Positions 1-14,160 of a stretch of 64,000 bases of DNA are shown here, one piece after another. This stretch comes from Gracilariopsis chorda. Taxonomy: Eukaryota > Rhodophyta > Florideophyceae > Gracilariales > Gracilariaceae. The notes beneath the pieces are model-generated. The model was not told the origin of the DNA and did no database searches. It saw only the letters and a program-made list of their open reading frames with translations. Location of the stretch: assembly GCA_003194525.1 (NCBI GenBank), contig NBIV01000033.1:186001-250000 (forward strand). The letters are read 5' to 3'. A program made the position numbers and the translations under genes. Positions within the stretch are counted from its first letter, which is position 1; each line of letters starts with the position of its first letter.

Positions 1-3000
1 CGTGGTTGATGACCGTCTCGAACATCCATTCCTTTCCTGCCGATGTCGGATCAGAAGACTTGGTGTTACGGTTCTCCGCGTCTGGGACTGTGCCAGGGTC
101 AACCGATACCGGGTTTTCTGTGATTGCAGAGCCCCCAGATATTGGTTTGAGCCGGGATTCCAGGACTGGCGGTTCCGTTCGCCCTTCATTTTCCTCCGCT
201 TCTTCTAGTGCGACCGGGTTTGGTGAGACCTTCTCGGAAACTGGAGGTCCAGCGGCCGTCAACTGGTCAATAATAACTGTATCGTGTTGCCCGTCGACGT
301 CGAGGGTGACCGTACTTTCGGTAGGACGTATGACCTTGTAGGGCCCTTCTGAGTTCGGTATTAGTTTCTGGACGATGTTCTCGTACTCGGTTGATGCTTT
401 TTTCCGAGGCGGGATGCCCAAGTAAACCACATCAACCTCCTTAAAGATCGGTTTGTACCGTATTTGGGAGTCGTAGAAGGCTTTGTAGCGCTCCTGTGCC
501 GTACCTAATATTGTGTAAGCCAGCTTCATGAGTTCCAAGATCCAGGCATGCTTGACGCGCTTGGTTTCTTCTGGTGTCGGAACCAGAGATGTAGCTTGCG
601 GAAGTGGGGATGTAAGGTCATCCAGTACGATCCCTGGAGGGTGCCGAGTGAGGGAGAGGTCGAAAGGAGTGAAACCAGTTGATCGCTGAATTTGCAGGTT
701 ATACCCCTACACGAGGGGCTAAATGAGATTGTCCCAGTTCTCTTGGTGTTCGGATACACACTGCCGCAGGCGGTTGATCAACAATTTGTTAAACCTTTGG
801 GCCTTCGCATTCGTCTGCGGATGATAGACAGCTGTAAGTACACGCTTAATTCCGAGATTCGCTGCAAGCAACTCGAAATACTTGGCCACGAACTACAGGC
901 GGTTGTCGGTAAGTAGGTAGGTAGGAATTCCGTAAGGGTAGACCCATTTCTCCAACAAAGCGATGGAAACGTCAGTCGCTTTCGTATCTGACAGCGGTAA
1001 GGCTCTGGTGAGCTTTGTAAAGTGGTCCGTTATTACCAGCATATACTTGCTTCGGCGTCCTGTTTTCGGCCGTGGGCCAAGGATGTCCATATCCACGAAT
1101 TTGAATGATCCTAATGCCGGAAACAACTTCAATTATTTCTGATTCTTGAAGTAGGTTCCGCGAACGGCTCGATATCGTTCTGATTGTGAGACTGTGTCAT
1201 ACACATGTTGTGACATAAAGGGCCAGAAGAGGTCCCTTCGCAATGTGTAATAAATCTTGACCGAGCCCAGTTTCCCAGCCAGGCGTGGATAGTGGGAGAG
1301 GTAGAGTACTCTCTTTAGTAGAGACTCCAGTACGACCCGTTGTATGGCCCAATCAATTGGCGAAATTCTGCATACTATTCCGGAGCGGTTGTAGTCGAAC
1401 TGGGACTTCGGATCTCCAACTGATAGGGCTTTCTCCTTGCAGAACGGCTCTTCAACTGGGCGGCGATAAACTCTTTGACCGTTATCGGGGTGACGTCAGG
1501 TTGTTTCAGTACGGTTGCCATATCTTCCAAGGGTACTCCTGTGTCCGTAGTCGTCGGAAAACTCACCAGTACATCCTTGTAAACTTTTCCGTTCACGGTA
1601 ACATCTGTGACGACATATTTCGACTCGGATTCCTATTCGTACGCGAACAGAAATGGTATTTCGTCCTCGACGCGCGTATAATCGTTCCCGTTGGTCGCCA
1701 TGTAAGACGGTGCGTCTGCGGACAAATGCTTGATTGCGGGGTGGTACTGGACTTCGAAGTTGAACTCCGCGAGACGCAAGTGCCATACTGCAAGTCTTCC
1801 CGTCGCATCGGTTATATTGAGGAGCCAACGTAAGGCATTGTGACTCGTCCGAACGGTGAGCTGTTGTCCTTCCAGGTAAGGTCTCAGGAGCAACATACTC
1901 CATACGATGGCCAAGCATTCTTTTTATAAGGAGCTTTAATTCCTTTGCGGTGCGGTTAGTGAACGGCTCCAATATCCGATGGGATGGTAGTCCTTTGCAT
2001 TGTATTGCTAATGGAGCAGCGTAACCCAACTTGACGGTTACAGGCATCTGTTTCTAGCAGATAAGGCTTTCGGGGTCTCGGGAGAGAAAGAATTGGAGGC
2101 CAGGTTAGTTTCTCTTTGAGTGCTCCAAGTACCTCCATATCTTCTTCCGGAAACGGTTCCAGGTCCACGGTTGGTCTTTGTCTAACTTTCGTTTTAGCGG
2201 ATGGGCGATGCGTGCGAAATTGGGCACTAAGCGCCTGTAAACGTTAGAGAGGCCCGGGAATGCTCGAAGCTCGGTCTGAGTCCGTTGCGGTTTGGCTTTC
2301 GTGACAGCGCTGCAACTCCTCGACGCGACTTCAAGCTTCCTGGGACGGATGACGTGTCCCAAGTAGTCAACAAACGATTGGAAAAAGAAGCACGTCTTCA
2401 GCTTCAACTTTATTCCGGATTCTCGGAGGAGTTAAAGTATCTTCGTCATGCGCTTGTAATGATCCGAAACGGAACTTGAGTATATTATGATATTTTCGAG
2501 ATACAATATGGCAAACTGCCAACTAACCTTCTTCAGGATGACATCTATGGCTCTCTGGAGAGTTGCAGGGGCGTTCTTAAACCAAACGGCATCGGAATAA
2601 AGCGGTAAAGACCCACATAAGAGGTGGAAGTCGTCTTGTCTCTGTCGGGTTTGTCACTTTACACTTGCCAATATCCCCAGTTCGCGTGAAGGGTGGAGAA
2701 CAACCCTTGCATCTTCTAGTAAATCGATACACCCATCCATTAATGGTATCGGGTAAGAGTCGTGAAACGTGATAGCGTTGAGCTTTCTGCAGTCTACGCA
2801 GAAGCGCTGTGGGCACCCCTTTTTCAAGGATATGACTACTGGGCTTGCCAATTCTGCCGATGACGGTTCAATAACTCCTTCGTCGAGCATATGTGCGACT
2901 TGCTTCTTCTCCCGTTCACGGGCCTTCTGATCGGATCGGTAGGGAATCTGGTGTACCGGTCGGGCATTGGGTTCCAAGTCAATCTGATGTCTGACGGCCG

Positions 3001-6000
3001 TGATGGTACCCAGATGTGTATCCCACATGTCAGCGTACCTTGAGAGCATCTGAATGATATTGTTCCATTGCGTTTCATACTCTTCACTAATGTTAACGGT
3101 CGATGTCCAGTCTGAGTCCGGTGCTTTATCCTCGGATTTCGTACCCCCCTTCTCAGTTATGTCGACGTCCTCCTAAACTTGAGTTTAGATCGGATCAGTG
3201 ACGAAGAGTATTGCTGCAGGTCCTGGGTGAGCGTTATGAACGACGGTGTTCTTAGATAAGTGGGTGTGGTGGTCGCTGGTGTTAGAAACCAATAGGTAAG
3301 AAGGGCGAATTGGAAGGACTTCCATGATACCATTCGCAAGCAACTGGAGGTCGCGACGCGTTTTGTTGAGGTGATTCTGTAAGTAAACCATTCCAGATGC
3401 ATCCACTTGAACCGGGACTGCCGTTTTGGACATAGGAGGGAGTACAATTGAACGAGCGACTCCAATCTTAGTTGATGCCGTACTACGAGGGTTTCGAGGG
3501 GGGATGGTTACACCGTTGCTCGAACTATTTCGGGCATCGAAAAGAGCCACTGAAGGCGAGGTTTGGAACGATATTTTCCGTTCCTTGGGGTAGATCGCCT
3601 TGACATAGCAGTCAATGAAAGAAGTGCTCAGTATACAGTCGACTGCCAGGTTGGATGAAACAAGGAACAGAATTCGGACCTTCAAGTTAGCGAGGCGGAT
3701 TTCGAGGGGAATAAAACTCAGGATGGTTGCAGAACGACTTGGCGCATCCAATGCTTTTGGACTATCAAGTGGCAGTAACTTCGATTCCAATCCGGGTGGT
3801 AGTGCGCGAGTGTGAATTAGGTTTGGTGAGGCACCTGTATCCAGGACGCAGGTAATCATGCGTGTCAATCGGGAACTGTGATAAAGGCCTATCACGACTT
3901 TAAAGTTCTCACCCCGAAACAAATACACTGGTTCAGAAGTGTCGAAGGTACAAGCCAGCATTTCATAATGGTGTCCATCTTCCGTAGCGGCGTTCCATTC
4001 AACCGCGGGGTCTCCATTGAAGCTATCACCTTTGCCAGGGCGCGGCGACTCTACGCATCCTGCTGGGTGTTTTCCTCCTCTTCATGTTGATGGGCATGAT
4101 TCTCTTCCAAAATGAGAGCAGAATGACGAGTGTTCTTGTTTGCAGGAGGAGGACTTCTGGGGATCAGAGTTGTGTGGTTGGCACAAATTCCCTGGGTACC
4201 AAAATTACCGGGGCGACTTCCCTCGCATCTAGTAATTGGCATCCAACGGCGGAAATATCCCTCATTGATGCGATGGGAGTAGTTGTGCTCGCGTTGCTGA
4301 AGCAACTTATTACGGATGTCGGCGGCCATCCACTCACAACAAGGGGGAGTAGTTGACAAGCATAAGCGACATGCTGGGTCCCTGCTCGAGTTAAAAGACT
4401 GACGTGGGGTTTGATAGGCCGGTACGGTGTCGAGGTTACCGTACCTTGGGGGCTCAGATGAGAGGGCAAAGTGGAGTCGGTACTCGGTATCGACTTGAAG
4501 GAGACGCTGGGCGAGGGCATCACTGCAAGGGCCTCTCCTGCTCGGTCTTCTACTGTACTGGACTCCGTAATAATTTCCGTTTTGGCGAGGAGAGCTCGGG
4601 TGCGAGACTTACGCGCGTCGCGATCCTTCTCGATGATGAAGTAGACTTTCTTTCCACCCTGGTGAGTATCTCCTAAACCTTCTGCGAAGAGAAAGAAATG
4701 CCAGAATCCGATATTCGGTTGCGTCGCAGAGTGTTTGCCAACCGGAGCGCGGACTGCGGGCAGCAAGCCTTTCCCGAATAAAGCATTGAGCCCAGAATCG
4801 GTGAATATGCTTCCGCAACGGAGATTTATCTTCCATAAACCGTACGCAAAATCACTTTCCGTCGTACCGGAACTCTGCCGATAAGTGGTGAAATCGTGGT
4901 ACACTTCCGCAATTTCTACATCAGTAGCGTAAGTCTCCCTGAGATGGTTTACGACCTCCAGATAGGATCGTAAAAGTTCATCATCCTCGTCTGAATACAC
5001 GCACAAGACTCGCCCGAGATACGGTTCTTGACGAGCTCCAAAGCTGAACCAGATGTGAAGAACTGAAAGAGCCAAACAGCGGCCCTTTCCTGAATACCGA
5101 TCTGGTTGCACGCGGTTTTGAACGCGCTAAAAACTTGAGACCTGTGATTGGATCAATCCCACTGAACTTCTCGGGAATTTGTAGTGCCATCCATTTTGCA
5201 GACTTTACGACTGTCCCGGAAGCTCAGGCGTCATAATTTCTGGAACGGTTCATCAAGCAGTAGGTCTTGAAGTTCAAGACCTTGGCGAATTCCTGATTGT
5301 TCAGTTTGATTCGCCGGATACGGGAGATGTCATATTCATCTTCTGTTTGAGAGGATTGACTTGTATCTGAATCACTGCGTTCCGACTTGGTGTCAGATTC
5401 TGAATGTCCATAACGAGAACAATGCGACCATCAACGGTTTCTGTTACGATTCTTCCTTTCGTTGTGCTTCTTTCTCTCCGACTTTGGTTTTACGTTCGAC
5501 GTGCCTCGTGCGATTTCCCTATCACGGAGGAGGCCATCCGAGCTCCGTACAAGAACTGGATCGACGTGTGACGTGCCCCGCACAAGCTCCTGATTATGGG
5601 GAGGCCGTCCGAATTCGGTTTCACCCGAGCCAGTAAGGGGTTGGAGGTGCCTCAGATGATCTCTCTATCACCGAAGAGCCCTTCCGTTCTCGGATTTCGA
5701 GCTACGTTCAACGTGCCCGCCATGAGCTCTCCGTCACGGGGGAGGCCGCTCACATTGAATACTTCGTCCCTACAGGATTCAACGCGGATTTCTCTGGTTG
5801 GCTACCTGTGTTGCTGCAACACTTCCGTTGCGGGGATACGTAGAGGATGAGTTGCAGCAGGTAACAAATGATGCCTGCCAGGTTGGTTCGCGATATCCGT
5901 TTCCACGGTTTCGACAACCGTGTTGGTTACAACGGAAGCATTCCGAAGACGGATGGACACACTTTCGACAATGATGGGAAGGTGCGTTTCTATTCTGGAT

Positions 6001-6700
6001 CAGACTCGTTGTCCAGGGACAGTATAGACCGGAACAGGCACTAGATTGGAGAGGTCTTCCGACAACCACCTCTCCAAGTGGGGAAGGAGGGAGGCAAAAT
6101 CCGAGACGCTTGGTGCGTGTAGTAAGGCAGACATTGCCGATTCGGGGCCACTAGCCTGCACGGGAGATGCAGGTCCAGGGTCTCCTCTTCCACATTCCAT
6201 GTTCGGTTGTGCTTCTCCGGTGCGGCGGAGTAAACGCTCCGGGTTTTCAACGCGTGGTACATTCCCTTGGGGCTCACTGCACGTGCTGTTGGACCGTGGA
6301 GGCGGCAATGACATTGCAGGAGGATTTGATTCCGTGCGCGCACGGCTGCGCGCCAATGAAACCGATTCCGAACGAGTGAGATCGTCAACCCCGGACGGGT
6401 TGGAAGTCTTCGGGGGTGATGTGGCGTGTAGGCTACCCCTTCTTCCAATACGGTAAAAGCGGATCTGCTGTCCCAACGAATGAACCGTTCTGGGTTGGGA
6501 GACCAGATGTGAGGTAGTACGCGTGGACGTTTTACTGAGGTGAAATGTCTGGGAGCGGTGGTGGGTATAGCGCAACGGTGTGTAAGGCCGTCTGGCTACC
6601 GAGTCGGGAAAAGCGGAACGGTGAAGGTGTGGAGTAGCGCAAGGCCCCTTGGTGTGAGGAAGAATATGGAGACACACGTAGCCCCAAAAGGTACCACGCG
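1..6700 (-). mobile_element. Ty3/gypsy retrotransposon, degraded, 3' end outside window
   Basis: Fossil LTR retrotransposon read on the minus strand in the order gag, protease, reverse transcriptase, RNase H, integrase, as in Ty3/gypsy. Gag-like sequence lies at about 4.1-6.7 kb, an aspartic protease with a DTGAS motif at about 3.2-3.9 kb, reverse transcriptase at about 2.1-3.05 kb, RNase H with its connection region at about 1.6-2.0 kb, and an integrase core at about 0.9-1.2 kb. The integrase C-terminus and 3' LTR should lie beyond the left edge. It is related to the gypsy element at 46-56.5 kb, with the same protease type and similar gag segments. It is clearly broken, with many breaks (more than ten by eye), so it looks older than the 46-kb copy. 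I could not fix its 5' LTR. Confidence 0.85.
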
Positions 6701-6719
6701 CCTAAGCAGGGAGCGAATA

Positions 6720-7165
6720 TAACGGTAGATATCCGATACGGCGCAGCCTGTACAGGACATTGACGAGCTGCGTCTCCTACTACGACTTAGGATCCGTGCC
6801 AAGGAACTAAGACGAAGAGCCTAGGAGGAAGCACCATATGAGTTTACTTGGTGAGGGCGTCGGCTGCGCTAGCGGAGGATAAATATACAGCTGGGCCGCG
6901 CCAAACGTGTATGGTTTACCGTTCGTGGGGCATTAGCTGCCACCAGCATACACGTGTGCTACTGAAAATACTACACTAGCCGGGTAGCGGAAGGGCTCGA
7001 ACAGCCAGAACACCACTCCGGTAAACGGTCTTCACTTCCTTATATTTGGACTTACACCTGACACTCGTGTGTAGTAGAGGGCTCGTCCACTGAGTATACC
7101 CTAGTTAGAGAGGAAGGACTTGGACGCCTTGAGAGCTACAACCCGCACGGGTTCTACTCCAGAGC
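6720..7165. other. Gene-free junction between two retroelements
   Basis: About 450 bases between the gypsy fossil and the copia-type fossil. No coding region is supported. It probably holds LTR or leader sequence of one of its neighbours, but I saw no clean TG...CA ends or target-site duplication. Confidence 0.4.
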
Positions 7166-10100
7166 CTTTATCAAGAAGACCTTAAATTACTAATCTTGCA
7201 GTTTTGAACCTCCTCTTTGGTTCCTGGGTTTTTTATTGCAAGTAGAAGACGAGATCCCATGAAATTTGCTTCTTGGGGAAGTTTGGCTATCGAAACCACT
7301 ATCCACGTTCCTTTCTTCCTAAATCCTTCTATGTTCTTCTTCATGGCATCTGAAAACTTTTCGGAGTGTCTTCGAGGGTCTCTGATGTCCAATATTTTGG
7401 TTACGTACAGGTGGCTAGATCCTTCTACATAAGACAGGTTAAATACATGAATTTCTACGTTGTTTGAGTTGAGCTGACTTTCTTTCAAATTGGAAAGCAT
7501 GTAGCTGAGCCAGTGCTCAAACTAATTAGGGTTGCTTTATTTTACAGGGTTGGAGAGATCACTGTGCTGATCATATATAAATGGTTTCGCTTGAGGAACG
7601 CCGTGTTCCTTTTTGCCCTCCTTTTCTATGAAAATTTGTTTGCCTCATATCTTGGTGACTGTAAAGGGGCCATTCCATTGGAGCTGTTCTTTCTCTCGAT
7701 AGATCAAGACATGCTTTCTGGGCCAGAATTCATAGCGAACTGCATCTCGCAGCCGTGCCTCCAGGTCTCACTTCAGTCTAATTTCATTGGCGATTATTTC
7801 CATTTCAGACTGCGTTATCAAAAGAACTTACATGCGATCCTCTTGATCCGGAAGCTTCGTATGTATTCCAGGAAATATGGGCAATACTCCAAAGGCGAGA
7901 AGAAAGGGAACAAGATCTTCTGGATTCATAGTGCCGCTCATGGCTTTCACTGCTGTAGCAAGTATCAGTTCATCGTCGCTAATGTTGGCGTCAAACTGAG
8001 TTTTATGAAAAATGCGACGAACAGGGTCGTGATACCACTCTTCTGCTCCAATAGAATTGTGAGTTTCCACTTTGGATAGAGTGAAATCAATTCCAAATTA
8101 GTCATTAGATCTTTCCATTTCGAGGAAGTCAATACTGAACCTTGCTCACAACGAATTGAGTCTGGATAGCCTGTGAAAACCGTTGCCCAACACTCTATAA
8201 ATGCGTTCCAAACTGCATCCAAGGATTGGCATTTGAGAAATTGAGCGGGGTTGAAATGTGTTTCTAAATTGTCAACATGTAAAAATGGTTTCTTGTCAAT
8301 GAACAACAGATCAATGGCCGGATTCTGATTGAAAACGACTCCTTGTGGGAATGAAACTCGAAATCGTTGGGGTTTTGACGTAAATCGTTGACACGTCTGA
8401 CACGCCTGACATGCCTTTGTTATTTCCCATAGTAAATCCTTTGTTTCCTTGTTTGTATCACCAGGTTTTGCACGCTTGAGTAGGTCGAACAGTTTCTCAA
8501 CAGTTGGGTGGTAGAAGTGGAGATAAATTTTACGCAGTTCTGACTTCGTGAAGTAATGAGTATAACTATTCCACTCGACATGAAGATAACCAAGTTTTCG
8601 AATTACTAGTATGCTCCAGCCGTTTTTATATACCAATTTGTAGTCAGTGTTGTCTACGTAGAGATGTTCACGATCTAAGAAATCCAAACCAAGCAGAAGT
8701 GGTATATCACAGTCTATGATGTAGATGCAAACCTTGAGAAGTCGTCCATCTGGGGTCACAAATTTGTATTGGATGCAGAGCAACGCTTTGAAATTTTGAT
8801 TTTCCTAGTCGGTAGTGAATGAGAGACTTTGTTCTTTGCTGTGTTATTTTGGATTTTCTCCAGTACGCTCTAGCTTGAGGTTTACCAATAACAGATCTCT
8901 TAGCTCCAATGTCAAGGGATCCACCATTAAAGATATTAGAATTGTCAGCGTTGATGTCATTTTTGGATACTAAAAACCAATTGAAGCGTTTTCTGAACTG
9001 TTTCTGGACTTTATGCGCTGAGCCTTTTAGAACGTTTCTGATTTTAGTAAACAATCTTCGCGAATGAGAGATCCGCTCTAAAACTCCAGTCTAAATGACG
9101 ATGAGTCAGCTTCAAGTTCATTGAAAAATGTTTCCGCTTCGTCATTTGCTTCGAATTTGTTCTCTTCGACATCTGCATTGATTGCGTTCGTCTCCTCGCC
9201 AGCTAAGTTGAAGAAAGTCTCAGTATCTTCCGTATCAGATGTATCTATTTGTTCACCGATTTCGAACAACACCTGTTTCAGAGCATGATTCTGACTCGGA
9301 TACTTAGACTTCTGGTACATTTGGAATCTGCGAGCTACGATAGCGGTGAAAAATTTGAGATGGCGACACTGCCTGAGGATATGTCCTTTTTCACCACAAT
9401 TGAAACACAAGCGCGTTGAGATGTGGTTTCACATTGTTTTTGTGTCTACCTTATCGTGCTGGTGGAAACTGCATCTTTATTTGGAAGAGTAAATGGGGTG
9501 TGTTGGATTCTTTGGACAATCCGTATATGCTTGTCGTCTGACAAGCATTAGATTCCCTTTCCTCCCTCTGGATTGAGCTTTCGAGCTGCATAAAAAACTC
9601 TTGATAGGAGAGATGCTCGGTATCAAGTCGCATGATGGGTTTATTGGCCCATGAGTTCCCGATTACTGCTTTTCGAAGGTAACTTACTATTTTTGCTTCC
9701 GAATGGCAATGAGATGTACTTGGCAGTGCAAATTTAAATCTTTCTGTTTCTAATTTCTCCAGAGTAGCAATTTAGGATGTAGATCCAGGTCCAAATGATT
9801 CAAAACGAAGATCAGATACAAGATTTTCGATTTTATTCTGTTTCGCGAAGGAGTTGAACTGGTTCTCTATCATGTCATTTGCTGATTCTAGTGAGCTTGC
9901 TGTCCACATGAAATTAGTTTTAAAATAGCGCTTCAAATTATGTCGGAGGATGTAGTGGAGAAAAGAAAGGTTCTTTTGCTCTGGTACCAGATATTCTTCT
10001 AAACCTCTCTTGTACTGGATGAAATAGTCGTTGTGCGATTCTCCTAAAGCTCCTGAGAGCTTTGGGTCTTTATCCGTGAGCTGCATTGAAGTATTATAGG

Positions 10101-10180
10101 CAGCTTTTGTGTTTTTTTTTGGTTTTCCTCTGTCTTTTGTTTTTCGTTTGGCATTTTTCCTCTTTTTCTTTTTCATAGCA
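7165..10180 (-). mobile_element. Ty1/copia-type retrotransposon fragment, truncated at its 3' side
   Basis: Fossil element on the minus strand. A gag-like stretch with a basic start lies near 10.1 kb. A zinc knuckle of the form CFNCGEKGHILRQC is at about 9.4 kb. A protease-like segment with LLGLDFLD is at about 8.7 kb. The integrase HHCC finger and core follow at about 8.0-8.5 kb. The start of a copia-type reverse transcriptase is at 7.2-7.5 kb. The order protease, integrase, reverse transcriptase is diagnostic of the copia lineage. The rest of reverse transcriptase and RNase H is absent. Broken in several places; no LTRs recognised. It is more AT-rich than the gypsy DNA beside it, suggesting a different family and history. 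Confidence 0.7.
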
Positions 10181-10189
10181 TTTTTCTTT

Positions 10190-11130
10190 TCTTTTAGTTT
10201 AAATTTGTGCTCTTGGCTTGTTTTCTCTTAATTTGTTCTGTTTAATGAGTGCTGTTTAGTGTAAAAATTAATATGCTCAGGTGCTTTATCTGGATTTGGT
10301 GACGGCGGCTTCTGTAATGCACTTGCAGGTTGTGTAATTATGCGAAACTGATGTCACAGAGGCGACCCGTGATGTCACTGTCAGTGTAGTTGGCACGGCG
10401 TTCGTTTCTTTTGTGCTTGATCCCTCTTAAATGCACTTCACACTGGCGTTACCTGACCAGCAAAATATTACAAATTTTGCAATTTATGAATCGCTGTTTT
10501 TTAGTTTTGTATTTGTGTCGCCTTTCGATTTAGGTGCAACCCGTGCGATTTGTATGAAAATTTGCTCGGTTAGAGGGTTGCAATCTGGCTCATCACGTCG
10601 TGAATGGTATGGGGTTGGGTTGGCAGCGGCCTTGTCACGATGTATGTCAATTACATGCTCGGTACCTTGCTGGCAAAATGTAGAAATTTCCAATGAAGAT
10701 TCTTATCCCGTAACCTCTACCTCTAGGTCCGTGATAGCTGTCGCAACCACCGAATCCATTGAATGATCCGAAAGAACTGATGAATATTCCAAAGAACTTT
10801 TGGTTTTTGGTACTAGGTAAAATAGAACTATGTTAGATATTATGCATAGTGTCATACAAGAAGTCAAGATTGCTTATTTTTAAACTTTAGCTTTTCAGGA
10901 AGAAAAAAGAATAATGTTCTTTCATATTACGCCTTTCAATAATTAACCACAACTGCAACATTAAAGAATGTAAAGAACAGTATATTAGTTCTTCTATCAA
11001 TATATGTAGTTGATACTTGAATATTGAAATACTTGATTCGCAAAAGTTGTATTATAGTGAGCACAAAAGAGTTATCATGACGATGACAATGTATGTATTA
11101 CAGAGTGAAAACGTAGGTAATACTATTTCT
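10190..11130. other. AT-rich gene-free stretch
   Basis: About 0.9 kb between the copia-type fragment and the DIRS-like element. Short open frames here have no recognisable motif. It may include the copia-type element's leader or 5' LTR. Nothing else is supported. Confidence 0.4.
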
Positions 11131-13144
11131 GAGTGGAGTATCCGATGACGCTTTGACTACTGCCGACGTAAATCTGAGCCCCCACCTCCATGTTGGTGTC
11201 AGTAGGGCAGCGAAAGCTGTGCAAAGAGGCAAGTAGGGAAGGCTTCTCTAGTCACAGGGCCAGGATGCGAGTGCGTTCCGTGTATGGACCCCGGCAACGG
11301 TGAACCTGCGGTGCACCCAGGCTAGGCTAAGACAGTTGTTGGATGGGCTTTCTTTCTTTCAATTGGAGTCTCGGCAATCAGGGAAACCTCAAGCCATAGG
11401 TTCGACGAAATGTCTAAGGATATAAGCTCCATGGGTGGCGGTCCTCACTAGTTGGGGAGGATCGCGCTATAGGGCTAGGCAGTAGACCTGGAAGCAGCAT
11501 ATGGCTGTCCTTAATTGTGAAGTCAGAGGATCTCCCTGTGAGCCGCCGCTGTCTAGCTTTGGCGCGATGCGTGCCTATGGGCCTTCAAATTGCCGTATTG
11601 GCGTGGCCTAAGACGTGTCTTTAATCAGCGACTTCGGTTACCCTCGAACGACCAGCATACAAGAAAGAGTTAGAGAGAGGATGAGCAATCGTAGGTGTAA
11701 TGCTTGTGCCGGCTTCTCTAAGGGAGCTGGTGTTGGTAACATGGCATTTGTGGTGCAAGGCCCGAGCAGTAGGAACTGGGGCGTGGTCGCGCGCATCTCA
11801 GGGACCTCCCAAGTACGAGGCCTGACAAGTGCTCCGAGAGAGCGCCAGGTGACAGCTGGCCTTACTTAAGGCAGCGCACAGTCAGGAGCAGCCCTCCTAA
11901 AAAGCGCAAACCTGTGCCACGGGATAAAGTGGCCCTCGGAGTGGTCTGGCTTAGCCGCTCGATGAGGTTAGGGACCTGCTACAACAACAACAACACCGAC
12001 AGTTTGTTCGCAGCTGTGTGCTCGACTCAAAGGCAGTCCAGAACAAGCCCTGGAAATATTCAGGGCAGAATTTGGCCAGCGAGCGGCCGAATACCTTTGG
12101 GAGCGCAAGCAGAGCAAAGTCGCGCTGCTTAACGCTTTGCGGAAGGAGGTTAATGGAATTCCCGAAGGGGACGACGTTGACTCTATCTTGCTCCAAGTCA
12201 AGGACTGGACTTATCCCCTAGTATAAAAGGAGAAGAGCCCTGAGAAAGGAAGAGCTGCAGACGAAACTGCTGAGGAATCCTCTTGGGAGAGCAGTGGCGA
12301 TGGTGGAAGCGAGGGGTTGATGCCCTGCACGCCACGTCGTCGTGAAGACACTGACCTAGCGTCAGTGTTGCAGGCTGTAGCGAAGATACAACGCGACCGT
12401 GAACAAGACCGCGATGAACTACGCAAAGAGCATGCTTCTATTCGGAGAGAGCTTCAGAAGTTGAAATCCAAGAAGGCTAGCGGAAAGAAGGATTTGTTGG
12501 AAGTTCTGAATCGAGCCAGGCGCGGAGAGGTTGAAGGAAACGACGACCTCGAGGAAAGTGGAACTTCGGACTCTGACAATGACTTCTCGAACGCGAAACA
12601 CTCTCCGTTGGCTTCCAAAAAAAATCTAATAAACGATTCTTTAAGAAGTTGGTGCGCCAGCCCTTCCCGGATCAGGGAGTTCTCGTGGACTCTCTGGAAG
12701 GAGAGAACATGTTGAGAAAGGCTTTGACCAGTTACCCGACAGTCTCCGCTTAGACTGAAGCTCGTAATTTGAGTGGAAGTCTAAATAAACGCGAAGCGGC
12801 CACCCTGGCAAAGATCATCGACTGCATCAATAGGTCTCTGGGTGTTATACGCGCGAAGGACAAACCTGCGGTTGAGTTTGTCATCCGGCGTCTGGCAGCT
12901 GTAGTAATGGCGGACAGAACCGGTACCTGGGCTGTGGCGCGTGCATTGGAGGAAGAACAGGAGGACTTGATGGGCGAAGCTCACCGACGACGCTTACTCA
13001 AGTCGGCAAAATTGAGAAAAGAACTCTAGAATTCGACGAAAAAGGATAATTCTGTCCTTTCGGAAGACAGAGAGACGGCTTGAGGCGACTTTAGAAAAAA
13101 GACAACAACATAAAGTGCACTGAGTACGATAAACGAGCGGGATG

Positions 13145-14160
13145 TGCTTCCCCTACAGTGTGTAGTTGGTGATGCAACGAGGCGGCCAGAGTGTGCAAGC
13201 AAGCGACGAAATAAGCGTCTTAGGAAACGGAGACTGCTTGAGGACATCGTGCGCAAGTTGGGAGGTGGCCTTAATGGCCTTAACGCCGGGCATTTCTTCT
13301 CATATCATCCAAGATCAGGAGAGAGAAACGCTGTTCAATGGCTGGCGACCAAGTTCGTACAAGACATCGGAGCGGAATCCTTCCGCCGAAACTATTTCGA
13401 ACAACCTCCACATAAATGGGTGTGGTTGGACCCGGAACGAGTTTCCTTGCCAGTTGTTGGGCTGGCAGCCTCAGCCGATATTCTTGCAATATTACCGGAA
13501 CAAATCCAAGGAAATTATGCTGCAGAAGGTGGAATACTGAGGCCCGCGTGCGAGCGGGAGCCAATGGAAACGCTTTTTTGCGGCATTGGCAATAAAGAAT
13601 ACGTAACGTTAGTCTCAAAACTGCGAAAATCCGGACTCATCCGGCTGACTAAGGCACAACCGAAGGTTATCAATGGAGTTTTTGCGGTACCGAAGAGTGA
13701 TAAGGGGAGCCAGAGGCTGATCATTGACGCACGCAACGCGAATAAAGTCTTTATAGCGCCTGGTGAGATTGCTCTACAGAATCCAGGACACCTTGCACGT
13801 TTGTGGATGCCCTCTGGGCAGAAACTATATGACGGTAAATCGGATATGGACAATCAGTTTCATCGGATGAAGATTCCGGAATGGCTAAGCCCCTATTTTG
13901 GTTTACCTCCGATAGAAAAGCGTGATTCGCAGCTATACCCTATTATGCGTTCCATACCCATGGGATGGTCACACTCCGTGTTCGTGGCACAAGCAGGTCA
14001 TCGGAAGCTGCTTGAGTCTGCTGGCCTGTCGTCGAGGGACTGGATGACGGGTATTGTCGACGTTTCGGAATTGAGCTATGGAGCCTTTGTTGATGATTAC
14101 TTCTCCCTTGGCACTGATAAGGAAAAAGCGACTATGGCAATGAAAGCGGTTATAAGGTAA
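13145..14160 (+). mobile_element. DIRS-like element: reverse transcriptase segment
   Basis: Reverse transcriptase part of the DIRS-like fossil. The finger/palm motif SQRLIIDARNANKVF, the palm aspartate stretch around DMDNQF, the PMGWSHSVFVAQ segment and the FVDD catalytic pair appear in the usual order. The pattern resembles DIRS rather than gypsy or copia polymerases. Assignment is by motif only. Confidence 0.75.
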